Translations under genes and position numbers: made by a program
Source of the DNA: Bos javanicus
Lineage: Eukaryota > Chordata > Mammalia > Artiodactyla > Bovidae
Length of the DNA stretch: 64,000 nucleotides
NCBI RefSeq assembly: GCF_032452875.1
Contig: NW_026893683.1
Span: 124,001-188,000 of the forward strand
Reading direction: 5' to 3'
The notes under the pieces: generated by a model
Seen by the model: only the letters and a program-made list of their open reading frames with translations
Database searches by the model: none
Told to the model about the DNA's origin: nothing
Shown here: positions 33,042 through 47,514 of the stretch, piece by piece
How the letters are laid out: every line of letters begins with the position of its first letter
Numbering within the stretch: position 1 is the stretch's first letter

Positions 33042-33783
33042 CTCAGGAAGCAATACTCAAAGAGCTGAGCAGACACGAACCACGCAATCAGCAGGCAATA
33101 AGCATGGAGCTCAGCAGTGACGAATCATGCTGCTCAGCTGGCAATAATCAAGCACGTGACCAGGCAGGAATCACGCAGCTCAGCTGGCAATTGTCACGCA
33201 GATGAGCCGGCAGGAATCACGCAGCTCAGCAGGCCCTGATCACGTGATCTGCAGGCACTGATCACGTGGCTGATCAAGTCCAGATCACGTGACTGAGCAT
33301 GCACTGATCACGTGGCTATCATGCACTGATGACGTGACTGCGCATGCACTGATGACGTGGCTGATCGGGCACTGATCACATGGCTCATCATGCACTGATC
33401 ACGTGTTTATCAGGCAATGATCAGTGACTGACAGGCGCTGATCATGGGACTGTGCACGCACTGATCACGTGGCTATCATGCACTGATTACGTGACTGCGC
33501 ATGCACTGATGACGTGGCTGTTCGGGCACTGATCACGTGTTTATCAGGCAGTGATCAGTGACGGACAGGCGCTGATCAGGGGACTGTGCACACACTGATC
33601 AGGTGGCTGATCAGGAACTGACCACCTGACTGCGCATGCAGTGATCACGTGGCTGGTCGTTTACTGATCACGTGTTTATCATCCGGTGATCACGTGACTG
33701 AGAGGCGCTGATCACGTGACTGTGCTGTCAGTGATCACGTGGGTGAGCAGGCACTGATATCGTGACTGAGCATGCACTGATCA
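33042..33783 (+). repeat. A segment plus 23-bp array, unit of 1364 bp
   Basis: One 46-bp monomer (TTGTCACGCAGATGAG), CACGTGATCTGCAGG with one base missing, two 134-bp blocks, and the GTGACGGACAGG marker of Z. Confidence 0.85.
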
Positions 33784-34407
33784 TGTGCCGGGAGCCGGGG
33801 AGGCATTCCGCTCTGGACAAAGGTCATGAGGAAGTAGGCTCAGCATACGCAAATGCGGGATCGAGCCTCAGGAATCCACCCGGATATTCTCGAGCATCTC
33901 CCCCCCCAAAAAACCAGAGTCTGCCTACTGTATTGCTTTGTGCTCTCACCTCTGATTTCACTGGGGGCTGTCCCCCACCACCATCTCGCTCTCTCTGTCA
34001 AAGAGTTAACTTACAGCTCCAATTCATAAAGTTCCTTGTCATTCTTCCGTTTAACTTCCAGCTGAGTCTCCATCTGGAGCGCGGAACCCACCACGCTTAC
34101 TAATTATGCCTGGGCTGCTAAGACCCACTCGAGAAGGTGTCTAGGGTGAGGCACCTTTCGCTATTCGAGAGGGCGCCTGCGGCCTACGTAAGTGGTGCAA
34201 ACTTCTTGTCTTGAAGTTTGATTGGTCTTCCGCGTAAACCAAGCTGCTCAGTCTCTTTTCTCCATCGAATTTTCCTACTGAGCTCTCCTCATACTATTAT
34301 TCTTGACATCTCTGATTAGCATATAAATAGTCGCCTAGGCCATCTCTCCTTCGAATACCCTGGATCAGTTGGGGCTGGTCCCCGGCAGGTGGCGACCGAA
34401 CAGGGAC
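33784..34407 (+). mobile_element. LTR+PBS insert, copy 18 (type b)
   Basis: Type b with ACTGGGGGCTGTC, shared with copy 23; other type b copies read GGGGTCTGTC. It opens a long unit. Confidence 0.92.
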
Positions 34408-35424
34408 CTCAGGAGGCAATACTCAAAGAGCTGAGCAGACACGAACCACGCAATCAGCAGGCAATAAGCATGGAGCTCAGCAGTGACGAATCATGCTGCT
34501 CAACTGGCAATAATCAAGCACGTGACCAGGCAGGAATCACGCAGCTCAGCTGGCAATTGTCAAGCAGATGAGCCGAGAGGAATCACGCAGCTCAGCTGAC
34601 AATTGTCATGCAGATGAGCCGGCAGGAATCACGCAGCTCAGCAGGCCCTGATCACGTGACTCTGCAGGCACTGATCACGTGGCTGATCAAGTCCAGATCA
34701 CGTGACTGAGCATGCACTGATCACGTGGCTATCATGCACTGTTCACGTGGCTGATCATACACTGGTCACCTGCCTGGTCATGCACAGATCAGCTGACTAA
34801 TCATGAACTGATCACGTAGCAATCATTCACTGATCACCTGGCTGATCATGCACTGATCACGTGGCTATCATGCAATGATCACGTGGCTATCATGCACTGA
34901 TCACGTGGCTGATCATGCACTGATACCGAGACTGAGCATGGACTGATCACATGACTATCATGTAGTGATCACGTGACTTAATGGTGCTGACCATGTGACT
35001 GATCATGCACTGATCACGTGACTGATCATGCAGTGATCACGTGGCTATCATGCATTACTCATGTGGCTGATCATGCAATGATCATGTAGCTACCATGTAC
35101 AGGACACGTGAATGACCATACACCCATCAGGTGACTGATCATGCACTGATCACGTGGCTATCATGCACTGACCACGAGACTGATCATGCACTGATCACGT
35201 CTATATCATGCACTGATCACATGACTGCCCATGCACTGATCACGTGGATGATCATACACTAATCATGTGACAGATCATGCACTGATCACGTGGCTGATCA
35301 TTTACTGATACCATGACTGAGCATGGACTGATCACATGACTATCATGTAGTGATCACGTGACTTAATGGCGCTGATCATGTGACTGATCATGCGCTGATC
35401 ATGTTTGCTATCATACACTGATCA

Positions 35425-35669
35425 TGTGACTCTGGAAGCAATAAACAAAGAGCTGAGTAGGCACGAATCAAACAGTCAGCAGGCAATAATCATGGAACTC
35501 AGGTGTGAGGAATCATGCTGCTCAGCTGGCAATAATCAAGCAGTTGAGCAGGCACGAATTATGCAGCACAGCTGGCAATTGTCAAGCAGATGACAGGCAG
35601 GAATCGTGCAGCTCAGCTGGCAATTGTCAAGCAGATGAGCAGACAGTAATCACGCAGCTCAGCAGGCCC
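35425..35669 (+). repeat. LTR-free A segment, type I
   Basis: Standard type I sequence within a Z long unit. Confidence 0.86.
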
Positions 35670-36539
35670 TGATCACGTGACTGAGCATGCACTGTTCACG
35701 TGGCTGATCATACACTGATCACGTGATTGATCATGCACTGATCACGTGGCTGATCATACACTGTTCACGTGTCTGACCATGCACTGAACACGTGAATAAT
35801 CATGCACTGATCACGTGACTGATAATGCACTGATCACGTGGCTATCATGCACTGCTAACTTGGCTGATCATGCAATGATCACACAGCTACCATGTACTGG
35901 TCACGTGACTGATCATGCTCAGATCACGTGACTGATCATGCACTGATCACGTGGCTATCATGCACTGATCACTTGGCTGGTCATACACTGATCACGCAGC
36001 TACCATGTACTGTTCACGTGACTGATCATGCAATGATGACGTAATTGATCATGGACTGATAATGTGGCTGATCATGCACTGATCACGTGACTGATCATGC
36101 ACTGATCACGTGGCTGATCATGCACTGATCACGTGGCTATCATGCACTTATCACATTGCTGGACATACATTGATCATATAGCTACCATGTACCGGTCACG
36201 TGAATGATCATACACCCATCAGGTGACTGATCATGCACTGATCACGTGGCTATCATGCACTGACCACGAGACTGAAAATGCACTGATCACGACTAATCAT
36301 GCACTGATCACATGACTGCCCATGCACTGATCATGTGGATGATCATACACTAATCATGTGACAGATCATGCACTGATCACGTGGCTGATCATGCAATGAT
36401 CACGCAGCTACCATGTACTGGTCACATGACTGATCATGCAGTGATCACGTAATTAATCATGCACTGATCACCTGGCTTATCATGCATTGATCATGTGACT
36501 GGTCATGTGCTGATCATGTTTGGTGTCATACACTGATCA

Positions 36540-36780
36540 TGTGCCTCTGGAGGCAATGAACAAAGAGCTGAGCAGGCAGGAATCAGTCACCAGGCAATAA
36601 TCATGGAACTAAGCTCTGAGAAATCATGCTGCTCAGCTGGCAATAATCAATTAGATGAGCAGGCAGGAATTGCGCAGCACAGGTGGCAATTGTCAAGGAG
36701 ATGACAGGCAGGAATCGTGCAGCTCAGCTGGCAATTGTCAAGCAGATGAGCAGACAGAAATCACGCAGCTCAGCAGGCCC
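36540..36780 (+). repeat. LTR-free A segment, type II
   Basis: Standard type II sequence (AATCAATTAGATGAG). Confidence 0.86.
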
Positions 36781-37259
36781 TAATCACGTGACTGAGCATG
36801 CACTGTTCACGTGGCTGATCACACAACTATCACGTGACTGATCATGCACTGATCACGTGGCTCTCATGCACTGATCACGTGTTTATCAGGCAACGATCAG
36901 TGACTGACAGGCGCTGATCATGGGACTGTGCACGCACTGTTCACGTGGCTATCATGCACTGATCACGTGACTGCGCATGCACTGATGACGTGGCTGTTCG
37001 GGCACTGATCACGTGTTTATCAGGCAGTGATCAGTGACTGACAGGCGCTGATCAGGGGACTGTGCACGCACTGATCAGGTGGCTGATCAGAAACTGACCA
37101 CCTGACTGTGCATGCAGTGATCACGTGGCTGGTCGTTCACTGATCACGTGTTTATCATACGGTGATCAGGTGACTGAGAGGCGCTGATCACGTGAATGTG
37201 CCGTCACTGATCACGTGGCTGAGCAGGCACTGATATCGTGACTGAGCATGCACTGATCA

Positions 37260-37883
37260 TGTGCCGGGAGCCGGGGAGGCATTCCACTCTGGACAAAGGT
37301 CATGAGGAAGGAGGCTCGGCATACGCAAATGCGGGATCGAGCCTCAGGAGTCCACCCGGATATTCTCGAGCATCTCCCCCCGAAAAAAACCAGAGTCTGC
37401 CTACTGTATTGCTTTGTGCTCTCACCTCTGATTTCACTGGGGGCTGTCCCCCACCACCATCTCGCTCTCTCTGTCAAAGAGTTAACTTACAGCTCCAATT
37501 CATAAAGTTCCTTGTCATTCTTCCCTTTAACTTCCAGCTGAGTCTCCATCTGGAGCGCGGAACCCACCACGCTTACTAATTATGCCTGGGCTGCTAAGAC
37601 CCACTCGAGAAGGTGTCTAGGGTGAGGCACCTTTCGCTATTCGAGAGGGCGCCTGCGGCCTACGTAAGTGGTGCAAACTTCTTGTCTTGAAGTTTGATTG
37701 GTCTTCCGCATAAACCAAGCTACTCAGTCTCTTTTCTCCACCGAAATTTCCTACTGAGCTCTCCTCATACTATCATTCTTGACATCTCTGATTAGCATAT
37801 AAATAGTCGCCTAGGCCATCTCTCCTTCGAATACCCTGGATCAGTTGGGGCTGGTCCCCGGCAGGTGGCGACCGAACAGGGAC
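37260..37883 (+). mobile_element. LTR+PBS insert, copy 19 (type d)
   Basis: Type d with one more C in the tract (CCCCCCGAAAAAAACC). Confidence 0.92.
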
Positions 37884-38469
37884 CTCAGGAGGCAATACTC
37901 AAAGAGCTGAGCAGACACGAACCACGCAATCAGCAGGCAATAAGCATGGAGCTCAGCAGTGACGAATCATGCTGCTCAACTGGCAATAATCAAGCACGTG
38001 ACCAGGCAGGAATCACGCAGCTCAGCTGGCAATTGTCAAGCAGATGAGCCGACAGGAATCACGCAGCTCAGATGGCAATTGTCATGCAGATGAGCCGGCA
38101 GGAATCACGCAGCTCAGCAGGCCCTGATCACGTGACTCTGCAGGCACTGATCACGTGGCTGATCAAGTCCAGATCACGTGACTGAGCAGGCACTGATCAC
38201 GTGGCTATCATGCACTGATCACGTGTTTATCAGGCAGTGATCAGTGACTGACAGGCGCTGATCAGGGGACTGTGCACGCACTGATCAGGTGGCTGATCAG
38301 GAACTGACCACCTGACTGCGCATGCAGTGATCAGGTGGCTGGTCGTTCACTGATCACGTGTTTATCATCCGGTGATCACTTGACTGAGAGGCGCTGATCA
38401 CGTGACTGTGCCGTCAGTGATCACGTGGCTGAGCAGGCACTGATATCGTGACTGAGCATGCACTGATCA
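37884..38469 (+). repeat. A segment plus 23-bp array, unit of 1210 bp
   Basis: Matches 27126-27711, with a private CAGTGATCAGGTGGCTGG. Confidence 0.85.
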
Positions 38470-39092
38470 TGTGCCGGGAGCCGGGGAGGCATTCCACTCT
38501 GGACAAAGGTCATGAGGAAGGAGGCTCGGCATACGCAAATGCGGGATCGAGCCTCAGGAGTCCACCCGGATATTCTCGAGCATCTCCCCCCAAAAAAACC
38601 GGAGTCTGCCTACTGTATTGCTTTGTGCTCTCACCTCTGATTTCACTGGGGGCTGTCCCCCACCACCATCTCGCTCTCTCTATCAAAGAGTTAACTTACA
38701 GCTCCAATTCATAAAGTTCCTTGTCATTCTTCCCTTTAACTTCCAGCTGAGTCTCCATCTGGAGCGCGGAACCCACCACGCTTACTAATTATGCCTGGGC
38801 TGCTAAGACCCACTCGAGAAGGTGTCTAGGGTGAGGCACCTTTCGCTATTCGAGAGGGCGCCTGCGGCCTACGTAAGTGGTGCAAACTTCTTGTCTTGAA
38901 GTTTGATTGGTCTTCCGCGTAAACCAAGCTGCTCAGTCTCTTTTCTCCATCGAATTTTCCTACTGAGCTCTCCTCATACTATTATTCTTGACATCTCTGA
39001 TTAGCATATAAATAGTCGCCTAGGCCATCTCTCCTTCGAATACCCTGGATCAGTTGGGGCTGGTCCCCGGCAGGTGGCGACCGAACAGGGAC
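38470..39092 (+). mobile_element. LTR+PBS insert, copy 20 (a/b mosaic)
   Basis: Same mosaic as copies 11 and 15, with GGAGTCCACC (type a) where copy 15 has the type b base. Confidence 0.91.
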
Positions 39093-40064
39093 CTCAGGAG
39101 GCAATACTCAAAGAGCTGAGCAGACACGAACCACGAAATCAGCAGGCAATAAGCATGGAGCTCAGCAGTGACGAATCATGCTGCTCAACTGGCAATAATC
39201 AAGCACGTGACCAGGCAGGAATCACGCAGCTCAGCTGGCAATTGTCAAGCAGATGAGCCGAGAGGAATCACGCAGCTCAGCTGGCAGTTGTCATGCAGAT
39301 GAGCCGGCAGGAATCACGCAGCTCAGCAGGCCCTGATCACGTGACTCTGCAGGCACTGATCACGTGGCTGATCAAGTCCAGATCACGTGACTGAGCATGC
39401 ACTGATCACGTGGCTATCATGCACTGTTCACGTGGCTGATCATACACTGGTCACCTGCCTGGTCATGCACAGATCAGCTGACTAATCATGAACTGATCAC
39501 GTAGCAATCATTCACTGATCACCTGGCTGATCATGCACTGATCACGTGGCTATCATGCAATGATCACGTGGCTATCATGCACTGATCACGTGGCTGATCA
39601 TGCACTGATACCGAGACTGAGCATGGACTGATCACATGACTATCATGTAGTGATCACGTGACTTAATGGTGCTGACCATGTGACTGATCATGCACTGATC
39701 ACGTGACTGATCATGCAGTGATCACGTGGCTATCATGCATTACTCATGTGGCTGATCATGCAATGATCATGTAGCTACCATGTACAGGACACGTGAATGA
39801 CCATACACCCATCAGGTGACTGATCATGCACTGATCACGTCTATATCATGCACTGATCACATGACTGCCCATGCACTGATCACGTGGATGATCATACACT
39901 AATCATGTGACAGATCATGCACTGATCACGTGGCTGATCATTTACTGATACCATGACTGAGCATGGACTGATCACATGACTATCATGTAGTGATCACGTG
40001 ACTTAATGGCGCTGATCATGTGACTGATCATGCGCTGATCATGTTTGCTATCATACACTGATCA

Positions 40065-40309
40065 TGTGACTCTGGAAGCAATAAACAAAGAGCTGAGTAG
40101 GCACGAATCAAACAGTCAGCAGGCAATAATCATGGAACTCAGGTGTGAGGAATCATGCTGCTCAGCTGGCAATAATCAAGCAGTTGAGCAGGCACGAATT
40201 ATGCAGCACAGCTGGCAATTGTCAAGCAGATGACAGGCAGGAATCGTGCAGCTCAGCTGGCAATTGTCAAGCAGATGAGCAGACAGTAATCACGCAGCTC
40301 AGCAGGCCC
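40065..40309 (+). repeat. LTR-free A segment, type I
   Basis: Standard type I sequence within an X long unit. Confidence 0.86.
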
Positions 40310-41179
40310 TGATCACGTGACTGAGCATGCACTGTTCACGTGGCTGATCATACACTGATCACGTGATTGATCATGCACTGATCACGTGGCTGATCATACA
40401 CTGTTCACGTGTCTGACCATGCACTGAACACGTGAATAATCATGCACTGATCACGTGACTGATAATGCACTGATCACGTGGCTATCATGCACTGCTAACT
40501 TGGCTGATCATGCAATGATCACACAGCTACCATGTACTGGTCACGTGACTGATCATGCTCAGATCACGTGACTGATCATGCACTGATCACGTGGCTATCA
40601 TGCACTGATCACTTGGCTGGTCATACACTGATCACGCAGCTACCATGTACTGTTCACGTGACTGATCATGCAATGATGACGTAATTGATCATGGACTGAT
40701 AATGTGGCTGATCATGCACTGATCACGTGACTGATCATGCACTGATCACGTGGCTGATCATGCACTGATCACGTGGCTATCATGCACTTATCACATTGCT
40801 GGACATACATTGATCATATAGCTACCATGTACCGGTCACGTGAATGATCATACACCCATCAGGTGACTGATCATGCACTGATCACGTGGCTATCATGCAC
40901 TGACCGCGAGACTGAAAATGCACTGATCACGACTAATCATGCACTGATCACATGACTGCCCATGCACTGATCATGTGGATGATCATACACTAATCATGTG
41001 ACAGATCATGCACTGATCACGTGGCTGATCATGCAATGATCACGCAGCTACCATGTACTGGTCACATGACTGATCATGCAGTGATCACGTAATTAATCAT
41101 GCACTGATCACCTGGCTTATCATGCATTGATCATGTGACTGGTCATGTGCTGATCATGTTTGGTGTCATACACTGATCA

Positions 41180-41420
41180 TGTGCCTCTGGAGGCAATGAA
41201 CAAAGAGCTGAGCAGGCAGGAATCAGTCACCAGGCAATAATCATGGAACTAAGCTCTGAGAAATCATGCTACTCAGCTGGCAATAATCAATTAGATGAGC
41301 AGGCAGGAATTGCGCAGCACAGGTGGCAATTGTCAAGGAGATGACAGGCAGGAATCGTGCAGCTCAGCTGGCAATTGTCAAGCAGATGAGCAGACAGAAA
41401 TCACGCAGCTCAGCAGGCCC
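41180..41420 (+). repeat. LTR-free A segment, type II
   Basis: Carries CATGCTACTCAG, shared with 30423-30663. Confidence 0.86.
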
Positions 41421-41898
41421 TAATCACGTGACTGAGCATGCACTGTTCACGTGGCTGATCACACAACTATCACGTGACTGATCATGCACTGATCACGTGG
41501 CTCTCATGCACTGATCACGTGTTTATCAGGCAACGATCAGTGACTGACAGGCGCTGATCATGGGACTGTGCACGCACTGTTCACGTGGCTATCATGCACT
41601 GATCACGTGACTGCGCATGCACTGATGACGTGGCTGTCGGGCACTGATCACGTGTTTATCAGGCAGTGATCAGTGACTGACAGGCGCTGATCAGGGGACT
41701 GTGCACGCACTGATCAGGTGGCTGATCAGAAACTGACCACCTGACTGTGCATGCAGTGATCACGTGGCTGGTCGTTCACTGATCACGTGTTTATCATACG
41801 GTGATCAGGTGACTGAGAGGCGCTGATCACGTGAATGTGCCGTCACTGATCACGTGGCTGAGCAGGCACTGATATCGTGACTGAGCATGCACTGATCA

Positions 41899-42522
41899 TG
41901 TGCCGGGAGCCGGGGAGGCATTCCACTCTGGACAAAGGTCATGAGGAAGGAGGCTCGGCATACGCAAATGCGGGATCGAGCCTCAGGAGGCCACCCGGAT
42001 ATTCTCGAGCATCTCCCCCCGAAAAAAACCAGAGTCTGCCTACTGTATTGCTTTGTGCTCTCACCTCTGATTTCACTGGGGGCTGTCCCCCACCACCATC
42101 TCGCTCTCTCTGTCAAAGAGTTAACTTACAGCTCCAATTCATAAAGTTCCTTGTCATTCTTCCCTTTAACTTCCAGCTGAGTCTCCATCTGGAGCGCGGA
42201 ACCCACCACGCTTACTAATTATGCCTGGGCTGCTAAGACCCACTCGAGAAGGTGTCTAGGGTGAGGCACCTTTCGCTATTCGAGAGGGCGCCTGCGGCCT
42301 ACGTAAGTGGTGCAAACTTCTTGTCTTGAAGTTTGATTGGTCTTCCGCATAAACCAAGCTACTCAGTCTCTTTTCTCCACCGAAATTTCCTACTGAGCTC
42401 TCCTCATACTATCATTCTTGACATCTCTGATTAGCATATAAATAGTCGCCTAGGCCATCTCTCCTTCGAATACCCTGGATCAGTTGGGGCTGGTCCCCGG
42501 CAGGTGGCGACCGAACAGGGAC
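41899..42522 (+). mobile_element. LTR+PBS insert, copy 21 (type d)
   Basis: Type d with GGAGGCCACCC, the marker shared with copy 16. Confidence 0.92.
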
Positions 42523-43177
42523 CTCAGGAGGCAATACTCAAAGAGCTGAGCAGACACGAACCACGCAATCAGCAGGCAATAAGCATGGAGCTCAGCAGTG
42601 ACGAATCATGCTGCTCAACTGGCAATAATCAAGCACGTGACCAGGCAGGAATCACGCAGCTCAGCTGGCAATTGTCAAGCAGATGAGCCGACAGGAATCA
42701 CGCAGCTCAGATGGCAATTGTCATGCAGATGAGCCGGCAGGAATCACGCAGCTCAGCAGGCCCTGATCACGTGACTCTGCAGGCACTGATCACGTGGCTG
42801 ATCAAGTCCAGATCACGTGACTGAGCAGGCACTGATCACGTGGCTATCATGCACTGATGACGTGACTGCGCATGCAATGATGACGTGGCTGTTCGGGCAC
42901 TGATCACATGGCTCATCATGCACTGATCACGTGTTTATCAGGCAGTGATCAGTGACTGACAGGCGCTGATCACGGGACTGTGCACGCACTGATCAGGTGG
43001 CTGATCAGGAACTGACCACCTGACTGTGCATGCAGTGATCACGTGGCTGGTCGTTCACTGATCACGTGTTTATCATCCGGTGATCACTTGACTGAGAGGC
43101 GCTGATCACGTGACTGTGCCGTCAGTGATCACGTGGCTGAGCAGGCACTGATATCGTGACTGAGCATGCACTGATCA
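42523..43177 (+). repeat. A segment plus 23-bp array, unit of 1279 bp
   Basis: Same class as 31765-32419 (ATGCAATGATGACG, one 134-bp block with GATCACGGGACTG). Confidence 0.85.
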
Positions 43178-43801
43178 TGTGCCGGGAGCCGGGGAGGCAT
43201 TCCACTCTGGACAAAGGTCATGAGGAAGGAGGCTCGGCATACGCAAATGCGGGATCGAGCCTCAGGAGTCCACCCGGATATTCTCGAGCATCTCCCCCCC
43301 AAAAAAACCGGAGTCTGCCTACTGTATTGCTTTGTGCTCTCACCTCTGATTTCACTGGGCGCTGTCCCCCACCACCATCTCGCTCTCTCTGTCAAAGAGG
43401 TAACTTACAGCTCCAATTCATAAAGTTCCTTGTCATTCTTCCCTTTAACTTCCAGCTGAGTCTCCATCTGGAGCGCAGAACCCAACACGCTTACTAATTA
43501 TGCCTGGGCTGCTAAGACCCACTCGAGAAGGTGTCTAGTGTGAGGCACCTTTCGCTATTCGAGAGGGCACCTGCGGCCTACGTACGTGGTGCAAACTTCT
43601 TGTCTTGAAGTTTGATTGGTCTTCCGCGTAAACCAAGCTACTCAGTCTCTTTTCTCCACCGAATTTTCCTACTGAGCTCTCCTCATACTATTATTCTTGA
43701 CATCTCCGATTAGCATATAAAGAGTCGCCTAGGCCATCTCTTCTTCGAATACCCTGGATCAGTTGGGGCTGGTCCCCGGCAGGTGGCGACCGAACAGGGA
43801 C
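43178..43801 (+). mobile_element. LTR+PBS insert, copy 22 (type c)
   Basis: Later type c, like copy 17, but with a full-length C/A tract and ACCGGAGTC. Confidence 0.92.
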
Positions 43802-44543
43802 CTCAGGAAGCAATACTCAAAGAGCTGAGCAGACACGAACCACGCAATCAGCAGGCAATAAGCATGGAGCTCAGCAGTGACGAATCATGCTGCTCAGCTG
43901 GCAATAATCAAGCACGTGACCAGGCAGGAATCACGCAGCTCAGCTGGCAATTGTCACGCAGATGAGCCGGCAGGAATCACGCAGCTCAGCAGGCCCTGAT
44001 CACGTGATCTGCAGGCACTGATCACGTGGCTGATCAAGTCCAGATCACGTGACTGAGCATGCACTGATCACGTGGCTATCATGCACTGATGACGTGACTG
44101 CGCATGCACTGATGACGTGGCTGATCGGGCACTGATCACATGGCTCATCATGCACTGATCACGTGTTTATCAGGCAATGATCAGTGACTGACAGGCGCTG
44201 ATCATGGGACTGTGCACGCACTGATCACGTGGCTATCATGCACTGATTACGTGACTGCGCATGCACTGATGACGTGGCTGTTCGGGCACTGATCACGTGT
44301 TTATCAGGCAGTGATCAGTGACGGACAGGCGCTGATCAGGGGACTGTGCACACACTGATCAGGTGGCTGATCAGGAACTGACCACCTGACTGCGCATGCA
44401 GTGATCACGTGGCTGGTCGTTTACTGATCACGTGTTTATCATCCGGTGATCACGTGACTGAGAGGCGCTGATCACGTGACTGTGCTGTCAGTGATCACGT
44501 GGGTGAGCAGGCACTGATATCGTGACTGAGCATGCACTGATCA
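43802..44543 (+). repeat. A segment plus 23-bp array, unit of 1366 bp
   Basis: One 46-bp monomer and two 134-bp blocks. It carries GTGACGGACAGG and CACGTGATCTGC. Confidence 0.85.
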
Positions 44544-45164
44544 TGTGCCGGGAGCCGGGGAGGCATTCCGCTCTGGACAAAGGTCATGAGGAAGTAGGCT
44601 CAGCATACGCAAATGCGGGATCGAGCCTCAGGAATCCACCCGGATATTCTCGAGCATCTCCCCCCAAAAACCAGAGTCTGCCTACTGTATTGCTTTGTGC
44701 TCTCACCTCTGATTTCACTGGGGGCTGTCCCCCACCACCATCTCGCTCTCTCTGTCAAAGAGTTAACTTACAGCTCCAATTCATAAAGTTCCTTGTCATT
44801 CTTCCGTTTAACTTCCAGCTGAGTCTCCATCTGGAGCGCGGAACCCACCACGCTTACTAATTATGCCTGGGCTGCTAAGACCCACTCGAGAAGGTGTCTA
44901 GGGTGAGGCACCTTTCGCTATTCGAGAGGGCGCCTGCGGCCTACGTAAGTGGTGCAAACTTCTTGTCTTGAAGTTTGATTGGTCTTCCGCGTAAACCAAG
45001 CTGCTCAGTCTCTTTTCTCCATCGAATTTTCCTACTGAGCTCTCCTCATACTATTATTCTTGACATCTCTGATTAGCATATAAATAGTCGCCTAGGCCAT
45101 CTCTCCTTCGAATACCCTGGATCAGTTGGGGCTGGTCCCCGGCAGGTGGCGACCGAACAGGGAC
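44544..45164 (+). mobile_element. LTR+PBS insert, copy 23 (type b)
   Basis: Type b with a short C/A tract (LTR 601 bp) and GGGGGCTGTC like copy 18. Confidence 0.92.
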
Positions 45165-46181
45165 CTCAGGAGGCAATACTCAAAGAGCTGAGCAGACACG
45201 AACCACGCAATCAGCAGGCAATAAGCATGGAGCTCAGCAGTGACGAATCATGCTGCTCAACTGGCAATAATCAAGCACGTGACCAGGCAGGAATCACGCA
45301 GCTCAGCTGGCAATTGTCAAGCAGATGAGCCGAGAGGAATCACGCAGCTCAGCTGACAATTGTCATGCAGATGAGCCGGCAGGAATCACGCAGCTCAGCA
45401 GGCCCTGATCACGTGACTCTGCAGGCACTGATCACGTGGCTGATCAAGTCCAGATCACGTGACTGAGCATGCACTGATCACGTGGCTATCATGCACTGTT
45501 CACGTGGCTGATCATACACTGGTCACCTGCCTGGTCATGCACAGATCAGCTGACTAATCATGAACTGATCACGTAGCAATCATTCACTGATCACCTGGCT
45601 GATCATGCACTGATCACGTGGCTATCATGCAATGATCACGTGGCTATCATGCACTGATCACGTGGCTGATCATGCACTGATACCGAGACTGAGCATGGAC
45701 TGATCACATGACTATCATGTAGTGATCACGTGACTTAATGGTGCTGACCATGTGACTGATCATGCACTGATCACGTGACTGATCATGCAGTGATCACGTG
45801 GCTATCATGCATTACTCATGTGGCTGATCATGCAATGATCATGTAGCTACCATGTACAGGACACGTGAATGACCATACACCCATCAGGTGACTGATCATG
45901 CACTGATCACGTGGCTATCATGCACTGACCACGAGACTGATCATGCACTGATCACGTCTATATCATGCACTGATCACATGACTGCCCATGCACTGATCAC
46001 GTGGATGATCATACACTAATCATGTGACAGATCATGCACTGATCACGTGGCTGATCATTTACTGATACCATGACTGAGCATGGACTGATCACATGACTAT
46101 CATGTAGTGATCACGTGACTTAATGGCGCTGATCATGTGACTGATCATGCGCTGATCATGTTTGCTATCATACACTGATCA

Positions 46182-46426
46182 TGTGACTCTGGAAGCAATA
46201 AACAAAGAGCTGAGTAGGCACGAATCAAACAGTCAGCAGGCAATAATCATGGAACTCAGGTGTGAGGAATCATGCTGCTCAGCTGGCAATAATCAAGCAG
46301 TTGAGCAGGCACGAATTATGCAGCACAGCTGGCAATTGTCAAGCAGATGACAGGCAGGAATCGTGCAGCTCAGCTGGCAATTGTCAAGCAGATGAGCAGA
46401 CAGTAATCACGCAGCTCAGCAGGCCC
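46182..46426 (+). repeat. LTR-free A segment, type I
   Basis: Standard type I sequence within a Z long unit. Confidence 0.86.
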
Positions 46427-47273
46427 TGATCACGTGACTGAGCATGCACTGTTCACGTGGCTGATCATACACTGATCACGTGATTGATCATGCACTGATC
46501 ACGTGGCTGATCATACACTGTTCACGTGTCTGACCATGCACTGAACACGTGAATAATCATGCACTGATCACGTGACTGATAATGCACTGATCACGTGGCT
46601 ATCATGCACTGCTAACTTGGCTGATCATGCAATGATCACACAGCTACCATGTACTGGTCACGTGACTGATCATGCTCAGATCACGTGACTGATCATGCAC
46701 TGATCACGTGGCTATCATGCACTGATCACTTGGCTGGTCATACACTGATCACGCAGCTACCATGTACTGTTCACGTGACTGATCATGCAATGATGACGTA
46801 ATTGATCATGGACTGATAATGTGGCTGATCATGCACTGATCACGTGGCTGATCATGCACTGATCACGTGGCTATCATGCACTTATCACATTGCTGGACAT
46901 ACATTGATCATATAGCTACCATGTACCGGTCACGTGAATGATCATACACCCATCAGGTGACTGATCATGCACTGATCACGTGGCTATCATGCACTGACCG
47001 CGAGACTGAAAATGCACTGATCACGACTAATCATGCACTGATCACATGACTGCCCATGCACTGATCATGTGGATGATCATACACTAATCATGTGACAGAT
47101 CATGCACTGATCACGTGGCTGATCATGCAATGATCACGCAGCTACCATGTACTGGTCACATGACTGATCATGCAGTGATCACGTAATTAATCATGCACTG
47201 ATCACCTGGCTTATCATGCATTGATCATGTGACTGGTCATGTGCTGATCATGTTTGGTGTCATACACTGATCA

Positions 47274-47514
47274 TGTGCCTCTGGAGGCAATGAACAAAGA
47301 GCTGAGCAGGCAGGAATCAGTCACCAGGCAATAATCATGGAACTAAGCTCTGAGAAATCATGCTGCTCAGCTGGCAATAATCAATTAGATGAGCAGGCAG
47401 GAATTGCGCAGCACAGGTGGCAATTGTCAAGGAGATGACAGGCAGGAATCGTGCAGCTCAGCTGGCAATTGTCAAGCAGATGAGGAGACAGAAATCACGC
47501 AGCTCAGCAGGCCC
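47274..47514 (+). repeat. LTR-free A segment, type II
   Basis: Type II with a private GATGAGGAGACAG. Confidence 0.86.

Larger units (their letters stand above)
26503..37259 (+). repeat. Higher-order repeat X+Z, copy 1 (10757 bp)
   Basis: LTR order d, a/b mosaic, [long], d, c, b, [long]. The LTR start intervals 1209, 3430, 1278, 1364 and 3476 repeat in 37260-47993 as 1210, 3429, 1279, 1366 and 3450. Shared private markers include GGAGGCCACCC (copies 16 and 21), GGCTGTCGGGC and CATGCTACTCAG. Confidence 0.88.
34408..37259 (+). repeat. Long unit of Z (3476 bp LTR to LTR)
   Basis: Type I segment 35425-35669 and type II segment 36540-36780, with the 45-bp piece present. The A segment has GCTGACAATTG, the marker of Z long units. 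Confidence 0.87.
39093..41898 (+). repeat. Long unit of X (3429 bp LTR to LTR)
   Basis: Type I segment 40065-40309 and type II segment 41180-41420. It shares the GGCTGTCGGGC deletion and the missing 45-bp piece with 28336-31141. Confidence 0.87.
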